A program made the position numbers and the translations under genes. 64,000 bases of DNA from Prevotella sp. (GTDB taxonomy: Bacteria > Bacteroidota > Bacteroidia > Bacteroidales > Bacteroidaceae): NCBI GenBank assembly GCA_016286995.1, contig JAEEVA010000003.1, positions 1 to 64,000 of the forward strand. Direction: 5' to 3'. The notes beneath the pieces are model-generated. The model did no database searches, was not told the origin of the DNA, and was given only the letters and a program-made list of their open reading frames with translations. Positions 29,538 through 41,981 of the stretch are shown here, one piece after another. The number at the start of each line of letters is the position of its first letter. Positions within the stretch are counted from its first letter, which is position 1.

Positions 29538-31730
29538 ATGGCGGCAGAAAATTCTCAATTTTCAATCATCAATTCTCAATTCTCAACTTGGATCTGGTAT
29601 CCCGGTGACTTCGAGGTATGGCTCGGCAACATCTTCAACAACCGCCGCACGGAGCGCGGAGCGATGTTCCCCCCGTTCTGGAAACAGGACTCACACTATG
29701 TAACGGTAGAATTCTCGAAGGCCTTTACCCTCGACCACGAAGAAACTATTACTATCGCCGCCGAAGGCCAGTACAACTTCGCCCTAGATGGCAAGCTCCA
29801 ATACATACCTCTTACCTCTCACTCCTCACCTCTTACCTCTCACATCTTACCTCTAACCTCTAAGTTTACCATCCCTGCCGGTAAGCACAAGCTCAACATC
29901 AAGGTATGGAACCAGGCCACACCGCCAGCCCTTTTCATTACTGGCGACACCATCCACACCGATAGCTCATGGCTCGCCACCTACGAAGACAAGCTCTGGA
30001 TTGACGAAAACGGCGTTGCCCACGGTTCCGGCATTTACGTCCCCGCCGCCTCATGGCACTTCGATGCCATCGACACGCCCCCCTCCTCCTTCCGCTTAGA
30101 ACGCGAGGAACTCCGTCCCGTCTCCGCCACCACTCCCGACGTTTCACCCTCCGCCACCACTCCCGACGGGTCACCGTCGGGTGTCCTCTACGACTTCGGC
30201 CGCGAAACCTTCGGCTACTTGAAGGTCGTCGGCCTTAAGGGCACTATTCGTATTTATTACGGCGAGAGTGCGGAAGAAGCCCTTGACAAGGAGCATTGTG
30301 AAACCCTTGATGTCTTAACATCAGACATCAGACATCAGACATCAGACATCGCAAGCAAGGCATTCCGCTACGTCTACATAGAGAAGGAGGCAGGTGCCGA
30401 CTACGACGAGGTGCTGATGGACTACGAATACGCACCCCATAATGCCAGTCATAGCGGCTCATTCCGCTGTTCTGACGACCTGATAAACAATATCTGGGAC
30501 GTTGCCGCCTACACGATGGACCTCACCACGCGTGAGTTCTTCATGGACGGCATCAAGCGTGACCGCTGGACGTGGTCGGGCGACGCCATACAGTCGTACC
30601 TCATGAACTACTACCTGCGCTTCGATACGGAATGCGTCAAGCGCACCATCAGGCAACTGCGCGGCAAAGACCCCGTAACGGCCCACGTCAATACCATCAT
30701 GGACTACACCTTCTACTGGTTCAAGTCCATTCACGACTATTACGAGTACACGGGTGACGATGCTTTTGTCCGCGAGATGTGGCCCCGCATGGTAACGCTG
30801 ATGGACTACGTTGAGAGCCGACTCAGTCCTGCGCGTGGCGGTTCTCCCGCCACGACGCCTGACACTTCCGGGATGGCCGAAGGGCAGGCTGATGACTGGA
30901 TTTTCGTCGACTGGGTGGACTTCCCCATGCACAAGCGCGGCACGCTGTGCTTCGAGCAAATCCTGCTGATGAAGGCAATGGAGACAATGGCGCTCTGCGC
31001 CAAACTCCTCGGCATCAACAAGAGCGACTACCGCGTCAAGGCCGAGCAGCTGCGCAACAAGATCAAGCAGACGTTCTGGAGCTACGACAAACGGGCCTAC
31101 TATCACGCCGTCGAGGAAGGCACGATGAACACGCAAATCACGAAGTTCCCCAACATGTTTGCCATTCTCTACGGATTGGCCTACGAGGAAGAGCGCCGTG
31201 AAATCATGCAAAGCGTGATGCTCAATCCCGATATCCCTGCCATCACCACGCCCTATATGCGCTTCTACGAACTCGAAACGCTTCTCATCGACGGTCGCCA
31301 CGAACAGGTGCTACAAGAGATGCGCGACTACTGGGGCGGCATGCTTCATGAGGGAGCCACCACATTCTGGGAGAAATACAATCCGGAGGAATCCGGCACC
31401 CAGCATCTGGCTATGTACGGACGTCCCTACGGCAAGTCGCTTTGTCACGCCTGGGGCGCCTCACCCATCTACCTGTTGGGCAAGTATTACCTCGGCGTAC
31501 GACCCACCAAGCCCGGCTACGAAGAATTTGAGGTTCGTCCCTCGTTAGGCGACCTCGACTGGATAGAGGGCGACGTTCCCACGCCGAACGGCATGATTCA
31601 TGTCAGCATGAACCGTGAACAGATGAAGGTCCATGCCAGCGAAGGTCAGGGATGGCTTATCGTTGGCGACCAAAGAATCAAAGTCAGGGCTAATGAGGAA
31701 GTTACGATTCAAATCAGCAATACTCAATAG
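29538..31730 (+). CDS. Alpha-L-rhamnosidase, GH78-like
   Basis: AFRYVYIEKEAGAD, FFMDGIKRDRWTWSGDA, GATTFWEKYNPEESGTQHLAMYGRPYGKSLCHAWGASPIYLLGKY. Confidence 0.93.
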   Translation: MAAENSQFSIINSQFSTWIWYPGDFEVWLGNIFNNRRTERGAMFPPFWKQDSHYVTVEFSKAFTLDHEETITIAAEGQYNFALDGKLQYIPLTSHSSPLTSHILPLTSKFTIPAGKHKLNIKVWNQATPPALFITGDTIHTDSSWLATYEDKLWIDENGVAHGSGIYVPAASWHFDAIDTPPSSFRLEREELRPVSATTPDVSPSATTPDGSPSGVLYDFGRETFGYLKVVGLKGTIRIYYGESAEEALDKEHCETLDVLTSDIRHQTSDIASKAFRYVYIEKEAGADYDEVLMDYEYAPHNASHSGSFRCSDDLINNIWDVAAYTMDLTTREFFMDGIKRDRWTWSGDAIQSYLMNYYLRFDTECVKRTIRQLRGKDPVTAHVNTIMDYTFYWFKSIHDYYEYTGDDAFVREMWPRMVTLMDYVESRLSPARGGSPATTPDTSGMAEGQADDWIFVDWVDFPMHKRGTLCFEQILLMKAMETMALCAKLLGINKSDYRVKAEQLRNKIKQTFWSYDKRAYYHAVEEGTMNTQITKFPNMFAILYGLAYEEERREIMQSVMLNPDIPAITTPYMRFYELETLLIDGRHEQVLQEMRDYWGGMLHEGATTFWEKYNPEESGTQHLAMYGRPYGKSLCHAWGASPIYLLGKYYLGVRPTKPGYEEFEVRPSLGDLDWIEGDVPTPNGMIHVSMNREQMKVHASEGQGWLIVGDQRIKVRANEEVTIQISNTQ
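29550..29584 (+). repeat. In-CDS heptad array near the N-terminus of GH78
   Basis: AATTCTC AATTTTC AATCATC AATTCTC AATTCTC; encodes NSQFSIINSQFS. Confidence 0.95.
29807..29862 (+). repeat. In-CDS heptad array in GH78
   Basis: ACCTCTT ACCTCTC ACTCCTC ACCTCTT ACCTCTC ACATCTT ACCTCTA ACCTCTA; encodes PLTSHSSPLTSHILPLTS. Confidence 0.95.
30126..30181 (+). repeat. In-CDS direct repeat ending in a perfect hairpin
   Basis: (GCCACCACTCCCGACG..TCACC)x2; hairpin CCCGACGG-GTCA-CCGTCGGG at 30162-30181; encodes SATTPDVSPSATTPDGSPSG. Confidence 0.9.
30318..30350 (+). repeat. In-CDS heptad array (ACATCAG)4 in GH78
   Basis: ACATCAG x4 then ACATC; encodes TSDIRHQTSDIAS. Confidence 0.95.
30834..30854 (+). 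repeat. In-CDS perfect hairpin
   Basis: CGTGGCGG-TTCTC-CCGCCACG. Confidence 0.9.
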
Positions 31731-31762
31731 AAGAATATCAGCAATACTCAACAAAAAAGAAT
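31714..31762 (+). repeat. 24-nt spaced direct repeat spanning the GH78 stop and reaching the radA start
   Basis: ATCAGCAATACTCAA at 31714 and 31738, then AACAAAAAAGAAT-ATG. Confidence 0.9.
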
Positions 31763-33166
31763 ATGGCAAAAGATAAAATCATGTATGTCTGCGACAACTG
31801 CGGACAGGAGTCTGCAAAGTGGATTGGCAAATGTCCGGCATGTGGACAATGGAATACGTACAAGGAGATAAAGGTCAGTCCGACAACCAATGCCGGCAAG
31901 GGCAGCAGTTTTGCCAGTAGTGGCAACATCTCATCCAGAGGACGCGATGCAGCCAAAGTCATGCGGTTGCGGGATATTCCGGCACATGACGACCCACGTA
32001 TTGATATGCATGATGCAGAGTTGAACCGTGTACTTGGCGGTGGATTGGTGCCTGGCAGCATTGTGTTGCTGGGTGGTGAACCGGGCATCGGCAAGTCGAC
32101 ATTGACACTCCAGACCATGCTGAATCTGACCGACAAGCGTGTGCTGTACGTCAGCGGTGAAGAAAGTGCCCATCAGTTGAAGATGCGGGCAGAACGACTT
32201 GCTGTCAACGTTATACGCGACGATGAGAATTTCATGCTTCTTTGCGAGAATTCCCTGGAAGCCATCTTCGAGCAAATCAAGGAAGTACAGCCCGAAGTAG
32301 TCATCATCGACTCCATACAGACCATCTCCACCGAAGATGTCGAGTCGAGTGCCGGTTCCATTGCACAGGTTCGTGAGTGTGCTTCTGCCCTGCTCCGATT
32401 TGCAAAAACCAGCGGAATACCCGTCATCTTGATTGGACACATCACTAAAGAAGGCACATTGGCGGGACCAAAAATCCTGGAGCACATCGTTGATACCGTT
32501 ATCCAATTTGAAGGCGACCAACACTATCTGTACCGCATTCTGCGAAGCATGAAGAATCGCTTTGGAAGTACCTCGGAATTAGGCATTTATGAGATGCAGC
32601 AAACGGGACTAAGACAGGTATCCAACCCTTCCGAGCTGCTATTGACAGAAGATCATGACGGCCTATCGGGAGTGGCCATCAGCGCAGCCATTGAAGGTGT
32701 ACGCCCGTTCCTTGTCGAGACCCAGGCATTGGTGTCGTCAGCAGCTTACGGCACTCCACAGCGTTCAGCAACGGGATTTGATCAGCGTCGACTGAACATG
32801 TTGCTGGCCGTATTGGAAAAACGCGTCGGGTTTAAACTGATGCAAAAGGATGTCTTCTTGAACATTGCAGGGGGTCTGCGGGTGACCGATATGGCTATGG
32901 ACCTGAGTGTGATTGCTGCTGTGCTGTCGAGCAACGTCGACACGCCCATTGAGGAAGGCTGGTGTATGGCTGGCGAGGTTGGACTGAGCGGAGAAGTGCG
33001 TCCCATAGCTCGCATCGAACAACGTATATCCGAAGCCGAGAAGCTCGGTTTCCAGCACATCATCATCCCCAAGTACAACCTCTCGGGACTGAACCGTAAG
33101 AAATATAAGATAGAACTCGTACCCGTCCGAAAAGTTGAAGAAGCACTTCGTGCACTCTTCGGATAA
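31763..33166 (+). CDS. radA: DNA repair protein RadA
   Basis: MYVCDNCGQESAKWIGKCPACGQWNT zinc finger, LGGEPGIGKSTL, KNRFGS, C-terminal Lon-like domain. Confidence 0.97.
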   Translation: MAKDKIMYVCDNCGQESAKWIGKCPACGQWNTYKEIKVSPTTNAGKGSSFASSGNISSRGRDAAKVMRLRDIPAHDDPRIDMHDAELNRVLGGGLVPGSIVLLGGEPGIGKSTLTLQTMLNLTDKRVLYVSGEESAHQLKMRAERLAVNVIRDDENFMLLCENSLEAIFEQIKEVQPEVVIIDSIQTISTEDVESSAGSIAQVRECASALLRFAKTSGIPVILIGHITKEGTLAGPKILEHIVDTVIQFEGDQHYLYRILRSMKNRFGSTSELGIYEMQQTGLRQVSNPSELLLTEDHDGLSGVAISAAIEGVRPFLVETQALVSSAAYGTPQRSATGFDQRRLNMLLAVLEKRVGFKLMQKDVFLNIAGGLRVTDMAMDLSVIAAVLSSNVDTPIEEGWCMAGEVGLSGEVRPIARIEQRISEAEKLGFQHIIIPKYNLSGLNRKKYKIELVPVRKVEEALRALFG

Positions 33167-33213
33167 TCCACTCATGACGCTTTCTCACACCAGAGGGGCG
33201 TGAGTGTGGCACG

Positions 33214-33870
33214 CTATCTGCCGTCATACGCCGTTTTGTCGACGATGCCAGCTTCTGCAAAGGCTTCCTTGCGTTCCACACACGTTCCGCAGACACCACA
33301 GTGGTGTGCCCCACCCTTGTAGCACGACCACGTCTCGCTATAGTCGATACCCAGCGACTTACCCTTACGTGCTATATCAGCCTTGGTCAAGTTCGTATAG
33401 GGTGACCGCAGATGCACCGTAACAAACGTACCGGCACTGGCAGCGGCATCGAAGGCATTGACAAATTGCGGTGTACAATCGGGATAGATGGTATGGTCGC
33501 CGCTGTGATTGGCCATCATGACATAACTTAACCCATTACTTTCGGCTATGCCCACAGCAATACTCAACATGATGCCATTTCGGAACGGCACTACCGTGGA
33601 ACGCATATTCTCGTCGGCATAATGACCTTCAGGGATCTCATCGCCACCCTTTAGAAGTGAACTCTGGAAATAACGCGTCATGAAGTCCAGGGGAATGACG
33701 ATATGTCTGATACCCAGTCGTTCGCAATGCAGTCGGGCAAACGGAATCTCCCGGGCATTGTGTTTCGACCCGTAGTCGAACGAGATTGCCAATGCAATAC
33801 GTTCCTGCTCATCATACAGCAGCGTCACAGAGTCAACGCCACCACTCAATATCAATACAGAATCCTTCAT
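33214..33870 (-). CDS. queC: 7-cyano-7-deazaguanine synthase
   Basis: VLILSGGVDSVTLLY, SFDYGSKHNARE, CYKGGAHHCGVCGTCVERKEAF. Confidence 0.96.
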   Translation of the reverse strand: MKDSVLILSGGVDSVTLLYDEQERIALAISFDYGSKHNAREIPFARLHCERLGIRHIVIPLDFMTRYFQSSLLKGGDEIPEGHYADENMRSTVVPFRNGIMLSIAVGIAESNGLSYVMMANHSGDHTIYPDCTPQFVNAFDAAASAGTFVTVHLRSPYTNLTKADIARKGKSLGIDYSETWSCYKGGAHHCGVCGTCVERKEAFAEAGIVDKTAYDGR

Positions 33871-33914
33871 TTCTATTATGATGCTATGTATAGTGTGTTA
33901 TATAGATGCAAGAA

Positions 33915-37900
<3,986 letters not shown>

Positions 37901-37991
37901 TTATATCTTTTACTGTTTCCTGTGCGAAGGTACACAATAAAAATGAAAACACCAAATATTTCTTCATTAAAAGCATCGCCAGTTTCCTGTT

Positions 37992-38813
37992 TTACTCAGA
38001 CAGGGCTTCGAAGAGATGGTCAAGGGCTGCATCAGCTGCAGTCTTGTGGCCAAGGGCATGATCATCGACAGCGGCTTGCGCTTCATTGAGCAACGTGACG
38101 AACTTCGAACCGATGATGGCTCCAGCGGCATTGTCTTGGGCGGCTTTGAGTGTTTGCGCGTTGCTTATTCCGAAACCAATCATACGAGGATTGCGGAGAT
38201 TCATAGCGTTGATGCGACGGAAATAATCCTGCTTCTGTTCGTCGAACGATTTCTGGGTACCGGTGATGGAAGCCGAGCTGACCATGTAGATGAAACCGTC
38301 AGTATGATCGTCAATGAAACGGATGCGTTCCTCGCTGGTCTCAGGGGTTATGAGCATGATGATGCGCAGGTCGTACTTGTCGGCAACGGGTTTGACGATG
38401 TTAAGATAGTCGTCGAAAGGCAAGTCGGGGATGATAGCACCACTGACGCCAGCCGCCACACAGCTCTGACAGAACTGCTCGATACCATAATGGAGGATAG
38501 GATTGAGATAGCCCATCAGCACAAGAGGGATTTCCACCTTGTCTTTGATGGCTTCCAACTGTTCAAACAGAAGCTTCAGCGACATACCGTTCTTCAAAGC
38601 CAGAGTGGCTGCACTTTGGATGACGGGACCGTCAGCGAGGGGATCGCTAAAGGGTATTCCCACCTCAATCATGGCGATGCCGCGCCGTTGCATCGTCAGA
38701 ATGACATCGGCAGTACCTTCCAGCGTAGGACAGCCTGCACAGAAATAGAGTGAAAGGAGCTTTTTATCTTTACTATTTGCAAAAAGGGAATTAATCTTGT
38801 TCATATTCTTCAT
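37992..38813 (-). CDS. trpA: Tryptophan synthase alpha subunit
   Basis: [43 protein letters not shown]. Confidence 0.97.
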   Translation of the reverse strand: MKNMNKINSLFANSKDKKLLSLYFCAGCPTLEGTADVILTMQRRGIAMIEVGIPFSDPLADGPVIQSAATLALKNGMSLKLLFEQLEAIKDKVEIPLVLMGYLNPILHYGIEQFCQSCVAAGVSGAIIPDLPFDDYLNIVKPVADKYDLRIIMLITPETSEERIRFIDDHTDGFIYMVSSASITGTQKSFDEQKQDYFRRINAMNLRNPRMIGFGISNAQTLKAAQDNAAGAIIGSKFVTLLNEAQAAVDDHALGHKTAADAALDHLFEALSE

Positions 38814-38844
38814 TTTTACATTGTTACATTATTTAATTGTTACA
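38813..38844 (-). repeat. 8-nt tandem array spanning trpF stop to trpA start
   Basis: Plus strand TTTTTACA TTGTTACA TTATTTAA TTGTTACA. Confidence 0.88.
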
Positions 38845-39434
38845 TTCTGAAGAAATCTTCTGAGTTCTTCAACGTCCTTGAGACCTGGTGCTTTTTCGAA
38901 ACGAGAGTTGAGGTCAATACCGATGCACTTGGGATGATGGAAAGCCTTCAGACGTTCTGCATCATCAGGTGCGATGCCTCCACTGAGCAGGAAAGGTGTG
39001 TCGCCAGCGTAGCTATCGAGGACTGTCCAATCGAACTTTTCGCCGTTACCACCGACGGATTTGCCTTTCGTATCAAAGAGGAAGTAGTCCACATGACCTG
39101 TGTAAGTCTCTGTCTGCTTTAAATCCTCAGTTGTGGCAATATTAAAAGCCTTGATAAGATGCATTCCTTTTAACTGAATACAATACTCGGGCGACTCATG
39201 GCCATGCAACTGAATATAGTCAAGGGCGTAATCATCCGCAATGCGCTTGATTGTCTTGATATCCTCATCGACAAACACACCAACGCGTTTACACTTCGTT
39301 GGCAGGCAGGTGGGGCGTTTGGCCACAAACCGACTTGATTTTGGCCAAAATATAAAGCCCATCAAGTCGATGCCTAATGCCTCGACCTCGCGGATGTTAT
39401 CGGCCCCGCGCATGCCACAAACTTTTATAATCAT
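38829..39434 (-). CDS. trpF: Phosphoribosylanthranilate isomerase
   Basis: IKVCGMRGADNIREVEALGIDLMGFIFWPKSSR, YIQLHG, FLLSGGIAPDDAE, GIDLNSRFEKAPGLKD. Confidence 0.96.
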   Translation of the reverse strand: MIIKVCGMRGADNIREVEALGIDLMGFIFWPKSSRFVAKRPTCLPTKCKRVGVFVDEDIKTIKRIADDYALDYIQLHGHESPEYCIQLKGMHLIKAFNIATTEDLKQTETYTGHVDYFLFDTKGKSVGGNGEKFDWTVLDSYAGDTPFLLSGGIAPDDAERLKAFHHPKCIGIDLNSRFEKAPGLKDVEELRRFLQNVTIK

Positions 39435-39499
39435 AGTCGTTCTTTTTTTTGCAAGGACTACAGGACTCAAGAAGGTTTAGCTCGACGAAGTCAACTTTT

Positions 39500-40294
39500 T
39501 CAGACTGTCGTGTTACTCCTTTTGTCCGTTGCTAAAATAAATTCACGGAGTGCCAGGCCAGGATCGGCAGTCCTCATAAAGTTCTCACCGATGAGGAAAC
39601 CACGAAAACCGGCTTGGCGCAGAGCTTTGACAGTTTCAGGATTCGAGATACCACTTTCGCTGACCTTGACAGCATCCTTTGGCAGGCGTTCTGCCAGACG
39701 GAAACTATTCTCCACATCCGTGACAAACGAACCGAGGTTACGGTTGTTAATGCCGCAGAGGTCTGGTTGTAACTCGGCATACTCCAGTTCAGCCTCACTG
39801 TGCATCTCAAGGAGAACTTCAAGACCGAGGGCATGAGCTTTGTCCAAGAGGCGCTTACAGTCGGGCTTCGAGAGACAGGCGGCGATGAGGAGGACAGCAC
39901 TGGCTCCACAAAGGGTGGCGGCATAGAGCTGGGCCTCATCGATAACGAAGTTCTTGTAAAGAATGGGGAGCGTCACGCCTGACAAACGAGCCTGACGAAT
40001 GAAGTCGTCACAGCCTCCGAAATAGTGTTCGTCAGTGAGGATGCTCAATGCGGCAGCACCGTTCTGCTGATAAGCGAAGGGAATGATGTCGGCGCGGCCA
40101 TCTTCCTTGATCCATCCCTTCGATGGCGAGCGGCGCTTAAACTCGGCTATGATGCCCGTCTCGCTTTGGAGCAGGGCCTCGCGCAAAGAGGGCTTGACTC
40201 CAGCGGGAAAACCGCCGGACACACTGACTGTTTCGCGAATGGCTGGGAGCTCCTGGAGCTTCGTGGCGATGATTTGTTGCAGAATATCTTGCAT
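39500..40294 (-). CDS. trpC: Indole-3-glycerol phosphate synthase
   Basis: IIAEFKRRSPSKGWI, ILTDEHYFGG, LYKNFVIDEAQLY, CGINNRNLGSF. Confidence 0.97.
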   Translation of the reverse strand: MQDILQQIIATKLQELPAIRETVSVSGGFPAGVKPSLREALLQSETGIIAEFKRRSPSKGWIKEDGRADIIPFAYQQNGAAALSILTDEHYFGGCDDFIRQARLSGVTLPILYKNFVIDEAQLYAATLCGASAVLLIAACLSKPDCKRLLDKAHALGLEVLLEMHSEAELEYAELQPDLCGINNRNLGSFVTDVENSFRLAERLPKDAVKVSESGISNPETVKALRQAGFRGFLIGENFMRTADPGLALREFILATDKRSNTTV

Positions 40295-40339
40295 AGACAA
40301 TTCGTGGAAATCGTTAAATTCGTTGTTTCAATATAAAAA

Positions 40340-41350
40340 TCAGCTGTTCAGTTCAACAAATTTCTTGAACGTGCGCAGGGCGCTGCCGCTGTCGATACTT
40401 TCGCGAGCAATCTCAACACACTCCTCAATGCTCTTCTGCCCCTTCTCAAGCACCAGAATACCGAAGGCAGCATTGGCCAGTACAATATTCTTTTGAGCAG
40501 GCATGGCACGATTCTCAAGCACAGAGTCAAAAATCTGGGCAGCTTCCTCTTCGGTAGCTCCACCCACGAGTTCCTCAGGCTTGGCAATATCGAAACCTAA
40601 GTCTTGAGGTTTGAAGATGCGCTCGAAATCCTTTGTCGTCACCTTGAAATCACCGGTAAGCGAGATTTCGTCGTAGCCGTCGATGCTGTTCACAATGCCG
40701 TAGTCAATACCGATTTTCTGGTACACCTGATTGTAGAGACGCATTTGGTCAAGATTGGCAACTCCCAACAGCTGACACTGAGGCTGAGAGGGATTCACCA
40801 AGGGGCCTAAGAGATTGAAGATGGTAGGAAACTGCAGCGCCTTACGAATCGGTCCCACAAACTTCATGGCCTTGGCAAAGAGCTGGGCATGCAGATACAC
40901 GATGCCTGCCTCATTCAGCGAACGGTTTAGCTTGTCGATGTCGTCGGTAAACTTAATACCATGATGCTGGATGACGTTGGAGGCACCACTCACGCTCGTA
41001 GCGGCATAGTTGCCGTGCTTGGCCACCTTATAGCCTGCACCTGCAATCACAAAACAGCTGGTGGTAGAGATATTAAAGGTGTTCTTTCGGTCGCCACCAG
41101 TGCCTACGACGTCAATATAACGGTCGGCCTGCAGGATGGCTGGTACACCAGTTTCCAGAATACCGTCACGGAAGCCAAGCAGTTCATCGACTGTGACGCC
41201 GCGCATTTGCAAGGCTGTCAGCAGAGCCGTAATCTGTTCGGTGGGGTATTCGCTCTGTGTGATACCAATCAGGATATTCTTCATTTCCTCACGAGACAGT
41301 TCCTCGTGGTTCAGCATCCTGTTGAGGATGTCTTTCATTGTCTGTGCCAT
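40340..41350 (-). CDS. trpD: Anthranilate phosphoribosyltransferase
   Basis: VDVVGTGGDRKNTFNISTTSCFVIAGAGYKVAKHGN, GPLVNPSQPQCQLLGV. Confidence 0.97.
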   Translation of the reverse strand: MAQTMKDILNRMLNHEELSREEMKNILIGITQSEYPTEQITALLTALQMRGVTVDELLGFRDGILETGVPAILQADRYIDVVGTGGDRKNTFNISTTSCFVIAGAGYKVAKHGNYAATSVSGASNVIQHHGIKFTDDIDKLNRSLNEAGIVYLHAQLFAKAMKFVGPIRKALQFPTIFNLLGPLVNPSQPQCQLLGVANLDQMRLYNQVYQKIGIDYGIVNSIDGYDEISLTGDFKVTTKDFERIFKPQDLGFDIAKPEELVGGATEEEAAQIFDSVLENRAMPAQKNIVLANAAFGILVLEKGQKSIEECVEIARESIDSGSALRTFKKFVELNS

Positions 41351-41392
41351 AATTATCAATTTTCAATTATTAATTTTCAATTATCAATTAAA
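41351..41392 (-). repeat. Heptad array filling the trpG stop to trpD ATG interval
   Basis: Plus strand AATTATC AATTTTC AATTATT AATTTTC AATTATC AATTAAA, exact 7-nt period. Confidence 0.95.
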
Positions 41393-41951
41393 GAAACATC
41401 CAGTTTTGAAGCATCTTCTTGCCGTCGGGAGTAAGAACACTCTCAGGATGGAACTGGATGCCGCGAACGTTCAGTTCCCGATGGCGAAGGGCCATTATCT
41501 GACCTTCGTCGCTGACAGCAGTCACTTCCAGGCAATCAGGAAAGTCTTCCTTCGACACCACCCACGAGTGATAACGGCCGATGGTCATGTCGCGGTCAAC
41601 GCCACTGAATATGGGGTCGTCGGCAACGATATGACAAGGCGTGGCAACACCGTGGAAGACGTCAGAGAGGTTCTCAAGTTTTCCGCCGAACACCTCCCCG
41701 ATAGCCTGATGCCCGAGGCAGACGCCCAAAATGGGCTTTTTGCCAGCATAGGTACGGATGACGTCCAGCAGTAGTCCTGCTTCTGATGGGATGCCAGGTC
41801 CTGGCGATAGGATAATCTTACTATATTTCTCAAGGTCTGCGAGTTCGAACTGGTCGTTGCGCACGACAGTAACCTCGGCGCCCAGTTCCTTCACTAAATG
41901 ACTCAAGTTATAAGTAAACGAGTCGTAATTATCGATAATGACTATTTTCAT
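41388..41951 (-). CDS. trpG: Anthranilate synthase component II (glutamine amidotransferase)
   Basis: IIDNYDSFTYNL, ILSPGPGIPSEAG, ILGVCLGHQAIGE, GIQFHPESVLT. Confidence 0.97.
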   Translation of the reverse strand: MKIVIIDNYDSFTYNLSHLVKELGAEVTVVRNDQFELADLEKYSKIILSPGPGIPSEAGLLLDVIRTYAGKKPILGVCLGHQAIGEVFGGKLENLSDVFHGVATPCHIVADDPIFSGVDRDMTIGRYHSWVVSKEDFPDCLEVTAVSDEGQIMALRHRELNVRGIQFHPESVLTPDGKKMLQNWMFL

Positions 41952-41976
41952 ATCCGTAATATCCGTTTAATCCTTG
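41951..41976 (-). repeat. Short tandem array in the trpE stop to trpG start interval
   Basis: TATCCGTAA TATCCGTTT AATCCTTG. Confidence 0.75.
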
Positions 41977-41981
41977 TTCGT

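Noticed and set aside
29550-30350. CRISPR-like array
   Set aside because: Units are 7 nt, contiguous and without spacers; no cas genes in the window.
27910-30854. Rho-independent terminators inside the glycosidase genes
   Set aside because: Hairpins have no following T tract and lie within intact reading frames.
30459-31301. 280-aa minus-strand ORF antisense to GH78
   Set aside because: Overlaps the conserved catalytic part of GH78; no family motifs.
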